Source: Rhizobiales bacterium 32-66-11 (GTDB lineage: Bacteria > Pseudomonadota > Alphaproteobacteria > Rhizobiales > Xanthobacteraceae). Taken from it: a stretch of DNA of 64,000 bases. Both the position numbers and the translations under genes were made by a program. The notes beneath the pieces are model-generated. The model was given only the letters and a program-made list of their open reading frames with translations. It was not told the origin of the DNA and searched no databases. The DNA lies in contig NCEH01000038.1 of NCBI GenBank assembly GCA_002304505.1, positions 1 through 64,000 of the forward strand, read 5' to 3'. Within the stretch, counting starts at the first letter, position 1. The number at the start of each line of letters is the position of its first letter. Positions 50,706-59,635 of this stretch are shown here, piece by piece.

Positions 50706-51491
50706 TCAGGGCCGCACGGCGGGTGTCTCCAGGGGCAGGCCGGCGGCGCGCGACATGAGATAGAGTTCCAGGTCGATATATTCCGGGGCGCCGAGCTCAT
50801 AGGGTTCGGCCCGCACCCCCACCATGCAATTGCGCATCCGCCGTTGCAGCGAGCCCAGCGCCTGCCATTCCAGGCGATAGAGGGGATACCCATTGGGTTG
50901 CCCCTGGGTGATGGGACTGCCGCCGAGCCGCCCGCGCCAATTGTCGTCATGGCAAGAGGCGCAGGCGAGATCGAGCTGGCCCATGCGGCGTTCGAACAGG
51001 CGCCGGCCATTCTCCCGGAACGGCACAAGCCGCGCATCGGCCTCCGGCGTCACCGGCAGGCCGCGCGAGGGGTGCGCCACATAGGCGGTGAGCGCGAGCA
51101 GATCCTGTCCGTCGAGGGCCAGGGCGGTCGCGTTCTGCTGCCCGGTGCGGCATAGATTGATGCGTCCGGCGAGATCCACCGGGCGGTTCGCCCGCGCATC
51201 GAAGGCGGGATAGCGCGTCGCGACCCCGCGCATGCTGGTCTGCGCCGCGCCATGGCAATCCGCGCAGGATTTTGCCGCCGCGCCGGCCGGCGCCTGCCAC
51301 AGCCGCTCCCCATCCAGAACCCAGAGCATGCCGGGATTGGCCGCGTCCTCGGCCTGCATGGCCCGGCTTTCCGCCGACATGAAATCGGCGCCGGACCTGC
51401 GATCCTGCGGGGCGATCTCCGCCGCGCCCGCCATGCCGCACGCCACCGCCGCGAGCAGGCCCCCCGCCACGCTGAACCTTAAGCGCCGCAT
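50706..51491 (-). CDS. soxA: Sulfur oxidation c-type cytochrome SoxA
   Basis: Periplasmic cytochrome subunit of SoxXA, which couples thiosulfate to the SoxYZ carrier. From the ATG at 51491 it has 261 residues (a GTG three bases upstream is also open). Signal peptide, then two heme motifs CADCH (about 76-80) and CASCH (about 177-181) and the active-site Cys in RNCMVGVRAEPY (about 222). Two hemes mark the diheme SoxA type. Last gene of the operon; its start overlaps the soxZ stop by one base. Confidence 0.95.
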   Translation of the reverse strand: MRRLRFSVAGGLLAAVACGMAGAAEIAPQDRRSGADFMSAESRAMQAEDAANPGMLWVLDGERLWQAPAGAAAKSCADCHGAAQTSMRGVATRYPAFDARANRPVDLAGRINLCRTGQQNATALALDGQDLLALTAYVAHPSRGLPVTPEADARLVPFRENGRRLFERRMGQLDLACASCHDDNWRGRLGGSPITQGQPNGYPLYRLEWQALGSLQRRMRNCMVGVRAEPYELGAPEYIDLELYLMSRAAGLPLETPAVRP

Positions 51492-51811
51492 CACGTCACG
51501 ACGATCTCGGCGCTGGCCGTATGCGTGAGGCCGGCATCGTCGGTCCAGGCGAAGGTCAGCGTGCCGCTCGTGGTCGCGCGGGTGGAAAAGGCGAGATAGG
51601 GATTGGCCGAAACGGCGGGATGAAAATCGGCCGCGAACACCTCCGCGCCGTCATAGGTGCAGACGAACCTTCGGATGATGTTGCGCGGGATCATCGCGCC
51701 GTTCGGGCCCTGGCGATAGCCGGTTTCCATGGGATGGGCGATCATGGCCCGGATCTCGACGATGTCCCCCGCCCGCGCGGTTTTCGGCACATTCACCAAA
51801 GCGCGCGTCAT
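51491..51811 (-). CDS. soxZ: Sulfur carrier complex protein SoxZ
   Basis: 106-residue Ig-like partner of SoxY. Typical segments: DIVEIRAMIAHPMETGYR, FVCTYDGAEVF and TLTFAWTDDAG. The ATG at 51811 overlaps the soxY TGA (ATGA), and the stop overlaps the soxA start. Cytosolic-looking N-terminus; export would be with SoxY by Tat. Confidence 0.94.
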   Translation of the reverse strand: MTRALVNVPKTARAGDIVEIRAMIAHPMETGYRQGPNGAMIPRNIIRRFVCTYDGAEVFAADFHPAVSANPYLAFSTRATTSGTLTFAWTDDAGLTHTASAEIVVT

Positions 51812-52299
51812 GACAAATCCTCGATGCAGGCGGCGAGCGTGACGATGACGCCGGCGCGGCTCACCCAGAAGGTGCCGTCGCTCATCTGCGCCACCGCGAC
51901 CACGGTCTGGGAGGTGGCGAGGCGGATGCGCGTCGCCACCCGCGCGCGCCCGGCGCGGGGGCCGAGCTGGAACTGGATGATCTCGGCCTCGGGATTTTTC
52001 TCGTTGAACAGCGCGATGCGGCGCACATGGTCGGCTTCGCTCATGGGGCTGTCGACATCGATCACGACCCCCACCGCATTGCCGTTTTCCACCAGCGGCG
52101 GCAGGTCGAGCCGCACCCGCCCGTCGTGAAGCGGCGCGCCGCCGGTGAAGGTCAGGATCGCCTCGTCCAGCGTCGGCCGCGCCAGCGCCTCCAGGGGCAG
52201 CATGCACACCGTCAGCGCGCCCGCCCCCGCCGCGAGGAAGGCGCGCCGGGGAAGGCCGGACGCGGTCGGCACGTCACATGAGGCGGGTGCGTCCACCAT
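51808..52299 (-). CDS. soxY: Sulfur carrier protein SoxY with atypical C-terminus
   Basis: 163 residues with a Tat-like signal (GLPRRAFLAAGAGAL) and the SoxY fold (VENGNAVGVVIDVDSPM, HVRRIALFNEKNPEAEII). The carrier Cys is present but the usual terminal GGCGG arm is replaced by AAC-IEDLS, with Cys158 four to five residues from the end. Cotranscribed with soxX upstream and soxZ downstream. Whether the altered arm still carries sulfur is unknown. Confidence 0.92.
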   Translation of the reverse strand: MVDAPASCDVPTASGLPRRAFLAAGAGALTVCMLPLEALARPTLDEAILTFTGGAPLHDGRVRLDLPPLVENGNAVGVVIDVDSPMSEADHVRRIALFNEKNPEAEIIQFQLGPRAGRARVATRIRLATSQTVVAVAQMSDGTFWVSRAGVIVTLAACIEDLS

Positions 52300-52302
52300 G
52301 GC

Positions 52303-52779
52303 TCACTCCTTCAAGGTCGAAAGATAGGCGACGAGATCCTCGATCTCGCCCGCCGTCAGCAGCGGCTTTTCCCGCCACGCGGCGGCGACGCGCGGGGCAT
52401 CGGCGATGCGATAATAGGCCGGCATGAGGCTTTCGGGTTGCAGCGCTTTCATGTCGACGATCCGCAGGCGGATTTGCCCCGGCGACAGGCGATCGCCGAT
52501 CCCCGTCAGATCGGGGGCGAGCGTGCCTTGCAGTTGCACCGGCCCGAACGGCCCGGAATGGCACAGCACGCACAGGCTTTTGTGGCGATCCCCCATGAGC
52601 GCTGCCCCACGGGCCGCATCGCCCGCCTGCCCGGCGAGCGGACGCTCGATGGCATCGCCCGCGACCGCATAGGCCAATGGCGCTTCCTGCGCGTAAAGCG
52701 GCGGCGCGGCGAAAATGGCGAGCCCGGCGGCCAGGACGGACGCGAGGCTGGAGGAGGTGTCCGCGGGGCTCGCCGTCAC
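52303..52779 (-). CDS. soxX: Sulfur oxidation c-type cytochrome SoxX
   Basis: Monoheme subunit of SoxXA, 158 residues with GTG start. Signal peptide (SLASVLAAGLAIFAAPPLYA), heme motif CVLCH (about 70-74) and the distal Met region (ALQPESLMPAYYRI). Its start overlaps the fccB stop (GTGA). Confidence 0.93.
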   Translation of the reverse strand: MTASPADTSSSLASVLAAGLAIFAAPPLYAQEAPLAYAVAGDAIERPLAGQAGDAARGAALMGDRHKSLCVLCHSGPFGPVQLQGTLAPDLTGIGDRLSPGQIRLRIVDMKALQPESLMPAYYRIADAPRVAAAWREKPLLTAGEIEDLVAYLSTLKE

Positions 52780-54092
52780 GCGAAAACTTCCTGCGTGATG
52801 GTGTCAAACCAGGCGCCCGCATAGCTCGCCTCCAGAGCACGCACCTCATGCGGCGCGCCGAGCGGGCTGACGCCGCCGGCGCCTGCCACCTCGGTCAGCA
52901 GGCCGGCGCTCGGATGATAGACGCCGGCAATGGAGATGCCATAGTCCGGCGCAACGAGGCTGTAGCAGGTGTTGATCAGCTTCGGCGCCTGCGGCGCGCG
53001 TTCGTGCAGGAGGGTCGCGACGGCGGCGGCGCAGACCTTGCCCTGGGCATTGGCGGTGAAGGCGGATTTCGGCATCGCCCCGCCGATCGCCGCATCGCCG
53101 ATCACATGGATGCCGGCCTGGAGGCGGGATTCGAACGTCACCGGATCCACCGGACACCAGCCGGTGCGGTCCGCCACCCCTGCCGCCTGGGCGATGGCGC
53201 CGGCGCGCTGGGGCGGGATGACATTGATCACATGGCCCGTGTGATCGCCGAATTCGGTGACCAGCCTCTTGCCCGCGACATCCACCTCGGTGACGCGCCC
53301 GCCCTGCGAGAGGCCCACCCATTCGATGAGGCCGGGATAGAGATCCGCCCACGCCGCCTGGAACAGCCGCTGCTTGGAAAACGCATCCTTGGCATCGAGG
53401 ATCACGAGCTTGGAACGCGGCTTGTGGGTCTTGAGGTAATAAGCGATCAGGCTTGCCCGCTCGTATGGCCCCGGCGGGCAGCGGAACGGATTGGCGGGCG
53501 CGCTGATGAGCACGACGCCGCCATCCTCCATCGCTTCGAGCTGGCTTCGCAGCAGCAGCGTCTGCGGGCCGGCCTTCCAGGCATGGGGCAGGAGCTTGGC
53601 CGCCGCGGCGTCATAACCGGGCACTGCGGTGAAATCCATGTCGATGCCCGGCGCCAGGACCAGGCGCCGGTAATCGAGCAGCGCGCCGTCCTCCAGGGTG
53701 ACCCGGCGCGCCTGCGGATCGACCGCCACGGCGCGTCGGCGCACGCGCGTGATGCCGTCGCGGTCGAGCGCTGAATAATCGAAGCGTTGCGCCGCCATAT
53801 CCCGCAGGCCGGCGATGACGCCATTGCTGAACGGGCACGCGAGGTAATCCGCGTTGGGCTCGACCAGCGTCACGCCCAATGTCGGATCGGCGCGCTTCAG
53901 TTCCCGCGCGCAGGTCGCGCCGGCAAAGCCGCCGCCCACCACGATCACCGGTGCGCGCGCCTGCGCCAGCACGGCCGGCGCGCCGAGCGCCAGCGCCGCG
54001 CCACCGGCAAGGCCGGCGAGCACGCGCCTACGGCTGGGCGTTGGCCCGGCTGCCGGCGGCGATCCAGTCGGCGATGGCGCGTGTTTCCTCAT
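52776..54092 (-). CDS. fccB: Flavocytochrome c sulfide dehydrogenase flavoprotein (FccB/SoxF)
   Basis: FAD enzyme oxidising sulfide to sulfur in the periplasm; 438 residues from the ATG at 54092. Tat signal SRRRVLAGLAGGAALALG, FAD motif VIVVGGGFAGATCA, and the redox-active cysteines in FRCPPGPYERAS and LINTCYSLV typical of FCSD. The start overlaps fccA by 65 bp in another frame. Paired with fccA, it corresponds to soxEF of Paracoccus-type clusters. Confidence 0.93.
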   Translation of the reverse strand: MRKHAPSPTGSPPAAGPTPSRRRVLAGLAGGAALALGAPAVLAQARAPVIVVGGGFAGATCARELKRADPTLGVTLVEPNADYLACPFSNGVIAGLRDMAAQRFDYSALDRDGITRVRRRAVAVDPQARRVTLEDGALLDYRRLVLAPGIDMDFTAVPGYDAAAAKLLPHAWKAGPQTLLLRSQLEAMEDGGVVLISAPANPFRCPPGPYERASLIAYYLKTHKPRSKLVILDAKDAFSKQRLFQAAWADLYPGLIEWVGLSQGGRVTEVDVAGKRLVTEFGDHTGHVINVIPPQRAGAIAQAAGVADRTGWCPVDPVTFESRLQAGIHVIGDAAIGGAMPKSAFTANAQGKVCAAAVATLLHERAPQAPKLINTCYSLVAPDYGISIAGVYHPSAGLLTEVAGAGGVSPLGAPHEVRALEASYAGAWFDTITQEVFA

Positions 54093-54369
54093 CGGTGAAG
54101 CCCTTGGCGATGCGATCCATGACGGTGGCGGGACGCGCGCCGGTGCGGAACGCTTGCATGTCCGCGACGATCTCGCCCGCCGGGCGCCCGGCGAGCGCTG
54201 GAACCGCGCCTCCCGCCACACCGTGACAGCCTGAGCAGGACGAAGCGCCGGGCGGCGGTGCGGCGTGGGCGGCAGGCGCCCACAACAGGGCGCCGAGCGC
54301 GGCGACCGGAATCGCCGCGCCCAGGCGACGGGGCCGGGCGGTCCTGCCCGGCGCGGCCGCCCCGCTCAT
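54028..54369 (-). CDS. c-type cytochrome (FccA/SoxE-like)
   Basis: 113-residue monoheme cytochrome with signal peptide (LGALLWAPAAHA) and CSGCH (45-49); downstream Met-containing helix region (DRIAKGFTDEETRAIADW). Located between iorB and fccB with overlaps at both ends, so it could accept electrons from the FccB flavoprotein, from the IorAB molybdoenzyme, or both. The name is by position next to fccB. Confidence 0.88.
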   Translation of the reverse strand: MSGAAAPGRTARPRRLGAAIPVAALGALLWAPAAHAAPPPGASSCSGCHGVAGGAVPALAGRPAGEIVADMQAFRTGARPATVMDRIAKGFTDEETRAIADWIAAGSRANAQP

Positions 54370-56543
54370 GCGAGCGGATGGTTCTTCAGCGGCAGGGTGC
54401 GGATGCGCTTTCCGGTCGCCGCGAACAAGGCGTTCAACACCGCCGGCGCGGCCACCGCGATGGTCGGCTCCCCCACCCCGCCCCAGAAGCCGCCGGAGGG
54501 CATGACGATGGTTTCCACCGCCGGCATTTCCGCGAGGCGTAGCACCTCATAGGTGTCGAAATTCTCCTGCTCCATGCGGCCGCCCTTCACAGTGCACTCG
54601 CCATAAAGGCACGCCGACAGTCCATAGACGAAGGAGCCCTCCACCTGGCGCTCGATCTGCGCCGGGTTCACGGCATGCCCGGCATCGGTGGCGGCGACGA
54701 TCCGATGGATCTTCAACTGCCCCTTGTCCACCGACACCTCGGCGGCGGCGGCGACATAGCTGCCGAAGCCCATGGTGTGGGCGATGCCGCGATGAACCCC
54801 GGCCGGCGCCGGCTTGTCCCAGTCGATGCGCGCGGCCACCGCCTCCAGCACCCCGCGATGCTTGGGATGGTTTGCCATGAGCTTGCGCCGGAACGCGAGC
54901 GGATCAACACCCGCCGCGTGCGCCAGCTCGTCCATGAAGCATTCCATGTAGAGCGTGTTCTGGTTGAGGTTCACCCCGCGCCAGAAGCCCGGCGGGATCG
55001 GCGGATTGCGCATGGCGTGGTCCACCAGCACATTGGGGATGGTATAGCCCATATGGCCTTCCGGGCTGTTCGCCGTCAGGCCCTGAAACACCACCGGGTC
55101 CATGCCGCCCTGCATGCCTTCCGGCCGCACCGCCGCGAGGATCGACTGGCCGGAAATGCGCATGTGGAAGACGGTCAGATTGCCCTGCGCATCGAACCCG
55201 CCGGTCAGCTTGGCCTGGGTGATCGGATGGTAGGCGCCATGGAGCATGTCCTCCTCGCGCGACCACAGCAGCTTCACCGGCGTGCCGGGCATCTGCTTGG
55301 CGATCAGCACCGCCTGGCGAACATAATCCTGGAAATTGCCGCGCCGGCCGAATCCGCCGCCCAGCAGCAGCTTGTGCACGTCGCACTTCTGCACCGGCAG
55401 TCCGGCCGCCTCCGCCGCGACGGCAAGGCTGGCTTCGCCGTTCTGGGTCGGTACCCACACCTCGCATTTATCCGCCGTATAGAGCGCCGTCGCGTTCATC
55501 GGCTCCATGGTTGCGTGGTTGAGATAGGGGAAGGAATAGGTCGCGGTGACGGTCTTGGCGGCACCGGCCAGCGCGGCCTTCGCGTCTCCCTGCTTGTTGC
55601 CCACGAAGGCGTCCGGCGCATCGAGGCCGGCGGCCAGGGTGCCGGCGATGTCGGCGCTGGAGAGGTTTTTGTTCGGGCCCTCGTCCCAGGTGATGGGCAA
55701 AGCGTCGAGCGCGGTCTTGGCCTGCCACCAGGTGTCGGCGACCACCGCCACCGCATTGTCGTCCACCTGCACCACCTTGCGCACGCCGGGCTTGCCGGCG
55801 ACCGCAGCCGCATCGAAACTTGCCACCTTCCCGCCGAACACCGGACAGGCCTTGATGGTCGCGACCAGCATGCCCGGCAGGCGCAGGTCCGCCCCGTAGA
55901 TCTGCTTTCCGGTCAACTTGTCCGCCGTATCGAGCCGCGGCAAGGGCTTGCCGGCGATGGTCCAGTCCTTGGGATCCTTGAGCTTGATATTGATCGGCGG
56001 CGTCTGGGCTGCGGCGGCATCGGCCACCTTGCCAAAAGTGGTGGTGCGGCCGCTCGCCGTGTGGGTGATCACCCCCTTCGCGGCCTTGCAGTCGCCGGCC
56101 GGAACCTTCCATTGCGCGGCGGCGGCGGCGATCAGCATTTCGCGGGCGGCGGCACCACCCTGGCGCACATAGCTTTCCGAATCCCGGATGCCCCGGCTGC
56201 CGCCGGTGGAATAGCTGCCCCACACCCGGTTGCGGGCGAGATTTTCACCCGGCGTCGGATATTCCGTCGTCACCTTGGACCAGTCGCACTCCAGCTCCTC
56301 GGCCACCAATTGGGCAAGGCCGGTCAGCGTGCCCTGCCCCATCTCCGAGCGGGCGATGCGGATGATGACGGTTTCGTCGGGCTTAACCACCACCCACGCA
56401 TTCACCTCCGGCGGAAGAGCCGAAGCCCCCTGCGCCATCGCCGCGTCGGCGAACGGCACATGGAAGCCCAAGGTGAAGCCGCCGATGGCGGCGGCGGAGC
56501 CGGCGATGAAGGCGCGGCGCGATACGTTCGGCTGATAGGTCAT
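54366..56543 (-). CDS. Molybdopterin hydroxylase large subunit (IorB-like, xanthine dehydrogenase family)
   Basis: Catalytic molybdopterin subunit of 725 residues, of the isoquinoline 1-oxidoreductase/aldehyde dehydrogenase type. Tat signal VSRRAFIAGSAAAIGG indicates periplasmic location. Molybdopterin-binding segments include RSEMGQGTLTGLAQLVAEEL, GGGFGRRGNFQDYVRQAV and GGVGEPTIAVAAPAV near the C-terminus. Start ATG 56543 with GAGGGAGGG upstream. The true substrate is not predictable; a cytochrome gene overlaps its stop, which fits a cytochrome-linked aldehyde or N-heterocycle oxidase. Confidence 0.92.
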   Translation of the reverse strand: MTYQPNVSRRAFIAGSAAAIGGFTLGFHVPFADAAMAQGASALPPEVNAWVVVKPDETVIIRIARSEMGQGTLTGLAQLVAEELECDWSKVTTEYPTPGENLARNRVWGSYSTGGSRGIRDSESYVRQGGAAAREMLIAAAAAQWKVPAGDCKAAKGVITHTASGRTTTFGKVADAAAAQTPPINIKLKDPKDWTIAGKPLPRLDTADKLTGKQIYGADLRLPGMLVATIKACPVFGGKVASFDAAAVAGKPGVRKVVQVDDNAVAVVADTWWQAKTALDALPITWDEGPNKNLSSADIAGTLAAGLDAPDAFVGNKQGDAKAALAGAAKTVTATYSFPYLNHATMEPMNATALYTADKCEVWVPTQNGEASLAVAAEAAGLPVQKCDVHKLLLGGGFGRRGNFQDYVRQAVLIAKQMPGTPVKLLWSREEDMLHGAYHPITQAKLTGGFDAQGNLTVFHMRISGQSILAAVRPEGMQGGMDPVVFQGLTANSPEGHMGYTIPNVLVDHAMRNPPIPPGFWRGVNLNQNTLYMECFMDELAHAAGVDPLAFRRKLMANHPKHRGVLEAVAARIDWDKPAPAGVHRGIAHTMGFGSYVAAAAEVSVDKGQLKIHRIVAATDAGHAVNPAQIERQVEGSFVYGLSACLYGECTVKGGRMEQENFDTYEVLRLAEMPAVETIVMPSGGFWGGVGEPTIAVAAPAVLNALFAATGKRIRTLPLKNHPLA

Positions 56544-56554
56544 GTCACCCTCCC

Positions 56555-57025
56555 TCACCCGGCCTGCTTGGTGGCGCCGCCCTCGGCGGCCATGTGGATC
56601 GCCGCGCGCACCTTGGGATAGGTGCCGCAGCGGCAGATGTTAGTGATCTCGGCGGAGATATCGTCGTCGCTCGGCTTGGGATTTTGTTGCAGCAGCGCCG
56701 CCGAGGCCATGATCATGCCGGACTGACAATAGCCGCATTGCGGAACGTCGAGCGCCAGCCAGGCCCTCTGCACCGGATGGCTGCCATCGGGCGAGAGCCC
56801 CTCGATGGTGACGATCTTCTGGTCATCCCCGACCGCGCTGACCGGCAGCGCGCAGGAGCGCGTGGCGACGCCGTCGATATGCACGGTGCAGGCGCCGCAT
56901 TGGGCGATGCCGCAGCCGAACTTGGTGCCGGTGAGGCCCACCTGTTCTCGGATCACCCAGAGCAGCGGAGTATCGGGATCGACTTCGACGTCCCGAATCT
57001 GGCCATTGATGGTCAATCGAGCCAT
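56555..57025 (-). CDS. [2Fe-2S] small subunit of the molybdopterin hydroxylase (IorA-like)
   Basis: 156-residue iron-sulfur subunit. Plant-type cluster motif [15 protein letters not shown], and second cluster motifs [10 protein letters not shown] and ICRCGTY. It feeds electrons from IorB's molybdenum site. CAGGAG precedes the ATG. First gene of an eight-gene operon through soxA; the upstream gap carries direct repeats. Confidence 0.94.
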   Translation of the reverse strand: MARLTINGQIRDVEVDPDTPLLWVIREQVGLTGTKFGCGIAQCGACTVHIDGVATRSCALPVSAVGDDQKIVTIEGLSPDGSHPVQRAWLALDVPQCGYCQSGMIMASAALLQQNPKPSDDDISAEITNICRCGTYPKVRAAIHMAAEGGATKQAG

Positions 57026-57398
57026 GTTGATCTCCTGAAGGACGAGGCTTTTAGGTCGAGGCTTTCGGCGCGCCCGCGCGTCACGGCGCAGGAGCCTGCC
57101 CTGCAGGTGCCGGGGGACGCGCCGGTTGAATCCAGTTGAAGCCTAGGCGGGAGCTGTCGCAGAACCTTGCCCGGCGGGGCGGGGTTTGTCGCAAGCTGTC
57201 GCAGAACCGACCGCGCATAAGAATTGATACAATTTCAGATCGGCATGGCGCCCGGCGCCATCGCCCGCGCTGATCGCAGAATTTTGCCAGGAACGCGCGA
57301 AACTGTCGCAGATTGTGACACGCGGGCGCGGTGTTGCGGCTCGATACCCTCCGCCCGCGTGCCGTTCACCGCCGAATCCGCGTGAACCGCCGCGTGCC
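57026..57398. promoter_or_regulatory. Divergent control region with repeated CTGTCGCAGA boxes
   Basis: The 10-mer CTGTCGCAGA occurs at 57154-57163, 57196-57205 and 57303-57312, with partial copies near 57187 and 57273. The first two sit in an identical 15-mer AGCTGTCGCAGAACC spaced 42 bp (about four helical turns). Likely binding sites for a regulator of the iorA operon, the phosphatase gene, or both. No gene in the 373 bp. Confidence 0.6.
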
Positions 57399-58784
57399 AT
57401 GTGGAACACCATCCGAAATGCGTCGGAAGGCGCGAATCTGCCGGGGTGTGACGTGCCGTATATTTTCGTCCTGCGAGCCGTTTTCCTGATCTTTTCCGCC
57501 CTCTGCGCCCTGGCGCTGGCCGATGCCGGCGTGGCACAGGCACAGGCGCCGGCCGGGCTCTCCCCGCCGGCGGGCGCGCGCCTCCAGGGCGTGGTGCTTT
57601 TGAGCCGCCATGGCCTGCGCGGCCCCACAAAGGCCACCCGCTGCGCGCCAGCGACGTCGGGCGCCTGCTTCGACGCGCTCGCGAGCCGACCCTGGCCGGC
57701 GGATGTCGCAGCCGGACACCTGCTGCAGGAAGGCTATGGCCGCGTCGCCCGGCTCGGCCGATTTTATCGCACCCATTATGCCGCGCTCGGCCTCTTGCCC
57801 GGCGGCGCCTGCCCCCCGCCCGACGCCGCCGCCTTCACCGCCGATCGCTCCGAGCGCACCATCGTCACGGCGGGCGCGCTGATGGACGCCATGTTCCCCG
57901 GCTGCGCGATCCCCCGCTGGTCGGTCAGCGCCGATGTCTATAAGGGGCCGTCCTGCGGCTTCGATCCCGCGCTGGCGGCACGGGCCGCGCAGGCGATGGC
58001 GGGCGGCTCCTGGGCGATGGCGGCGGCGGGAGAGCTGCGCGCGCCCCTTGCCGCCATGGATGCGGCGCTCGGCCCGTTTTCCGCTGCCGGCTGCGCGGCC
58101 CACGGCGCCGCCGCCCCGTGCGCGCTCGCAAGCGTGCCGGTTTCCGCAGATGCGCCGGGGCCGATCGCCCTCGCCACCGCGCCGTCCGAGCAATTCCTGA
58201 TGCAATATGCCGCCGGCCACCCGCCCGATCAGGTGGCGTGGGGCCGGCTGGAGGCGGCGAGCGGCCGTCCGCTGCCGGAGGCGCTCACGTTCGTCAGCAC
58301 CATCCATGCCTTCTACGACCGCGCCGCGCACATGCCGAAATACCAGGCCGTGAAGAAGGGATCGCCGGTGCTTGCCCGGGTTCTGGAGGCGCTGGAGGCG
58401 ACGGCGGGCGAAGGTCCTGCGCTCCAGGTCTTCGCCAGCCACGACGATCTGATCTTGAATGTCGCGGGCATGCTCGATCTGCGCTGGCAGCTTGAAAGCT
58501 ATCAGCCCGAGCAGGTGCCGCCGGGCGGCGCCATCGCCTTCGAGCTGTGGCGCAGCGCAGAGGGCGAAAGCATGGTGCGCCTGGTCTATTTCGCCCAGAC
58601 CATCACGCAGATGCACGTGGACGCGGTGCTCTCCGACGCCGCCCCGCCAGCCATGGCGCTGCTGCCACTTCCCGCCTGTGAAACCGGCGCGGATGGCCTG
58701 TGCCCCTTTGCGCGCTTCCGGCAGATCGCGCGCGAGGCCATCGACCCGGCGTGCGTGGGAAAGCCGGAGCGGTCCTCGCCCTGA
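57399..58784 (+). CDS. Histidine acid phosphatase (phytase/AppA-like)
   Basis: Periplasmic phosphomonoesterase of about 461 residues. Signal peptide (FVLRAVFLIFSALCALALAD) follows either the ATG at 57399 or, preferably by length, a GTG at 57453 with GGGGTG upstream. Catalytic motif LSRHGLRGPTK (RHGxRxP) and the distal proton-donor motif SHDDLILN are present; several Cys suggest disulfides. Family members hydrolyse phytate, glucose-1-phosphate or other phosphate esters. Confidence 0.9.
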   Translation: MWNTIRNASEGANLPGCDVPYIFVLRAVFLIFSALCALALADAGVAQAQAPAGLSPPAGARLQGVVLLSRHGLRGPTKATRCAPATSGACFDALASRPWPADVAAGHLLQEGYGRVARLGRFYRTHYAALGLLPGGACPPPDAAAFTADRSERTIVTAGALMDAMFPGCAIPRWSVSADVYKGPSCGFDPALAARAAQAMAGGSWAMAAAGELRAPLAAMDAALGPFSAAGCAAHGAAAPCALASVPVSADAPGPIALATAPSEQFLMQYAAGHPPDQVAWGRLEAASGRPLPEALTFVSTIHAFYDRAAHMPKYQAVKKGSPVLARVLEALEATAGEGPALQVFASHDDLILNVAGMLDLRWQLESYQPEQVPPGGAIAFELWRSAEGESMVRLVYFAQTITQMHVDAVLSDAAPPAMALLPLPACETGADGLCPFARFRQIAREAIDPACVGKPERSSP

Positions 58785-58812
58785 CCGGCCGCGCCCGCCT
58801 CACACCCGCACC

Positions 58813-59616
58813 TCACATGGAGGCCAGCGCGCCGTTCGCGATGTCGCACACCAGCATATGGCCGGGCGCGTGGGTGATGCAGAATTCCGGCCGCACACTG
58901 GCGATCACCGCCTGCGGAGTGACGCCGCAGGCCCAGAACACCGGCACTTCGTCGGGCCGGATCTCGACCGGGTCGCCATAATCCGGTGCGCCGATGTCCG
59001 TGATGCCGATGGCCGCCGGATCGCCGATATGAACCGGCGCGCCGTGCACGGACGGAAAGCGCGCGGTCACCTGCACCGCGCGCACGGCATCGGCCGGCGA
59101 GAGCGGCCGCATGGAGACCACGAGCGGCCCGCTGAACCGGCCCGCCGGCTGCGTCTCGATGGAGGTGCGGTACATGGGCACGTTGCTGCCCTGCTCGATA
59201 TGGCGCACCGGCAACCCCGCCGCGAGCATGGCTTCTTCAAACGAAAACGAACAGCCGATCAGGAAGGCGACCAGATCGTCCCGCCACAGATCGGTGATGT
59301 CCGTGGGTTCGCTCACCAGCTCGCCCGCGCGCCACACCCGATAGCGCGGAATGTCGGTGCGGATGTCGAGGTCGCGGCCGAGCACCGGGAGAAACGGATC
59401 TCCCACTTCCGACACCCCAACCAGCGGGCAAGGCTTCGGATTGCGCTGGCAGAACAGCAGAAAATCATACGCCAGCTCACGCGGCAGGATGGCGAGATTG
59501 GCCTGGACGAAACCGGGGGCGACGTTGGCCGTCGGCCCGCTCAACGCGCCGGAACGGGCGGCGAGGCGGGCCTCATGCGGCATCGCGGGAAGGATGGGAG
59601 AAGGGGTACGGGACAT
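58813..59616 (-). CDS. DUF1445 protein (putative hydro-lyase / D-glutamate cyclase-like)
   Basis: 267 residues from the ATG at 59616 (GGAGG upstream). Family segments: [60 protein letters not shown] and [11 protein letters not shown], ending in [11 protein letters not shown]. The family is annotated as putative hydro-lyase; a mammalian member is a D-glutamate cyclase. Last gene of the TRAP-DUF2848-amidase operon, so it probably acts on the imported compound. Confidence 0.9.
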   Translation of the reverse strand: MSRTPSPILPAMPHEARLAARSGALSGPTANVAPGFVQANLAILPRELAYDFLLFCQRNPKPCPLVGVSEVGDPFLPVLGRDLDIRTDIPRYRVWRAGELVSEPTDITDLWRDDLVAFLIGCSFSFEEAMLAAGLPVRHIEQGSNVPMYRTSIETQPAGRFSGPLVVSMRPLSPADAVRAVQVTARFPSVHGAPVHIGDPAAIGITDIGAPDYGDPVEIRPDEVPVFWACGVTPQAVIASVRPEFCITHAPGHMLVCDIANGALASM

Positions 59617-59635
59617 GGGGGAGCCTCCGTGCGGG

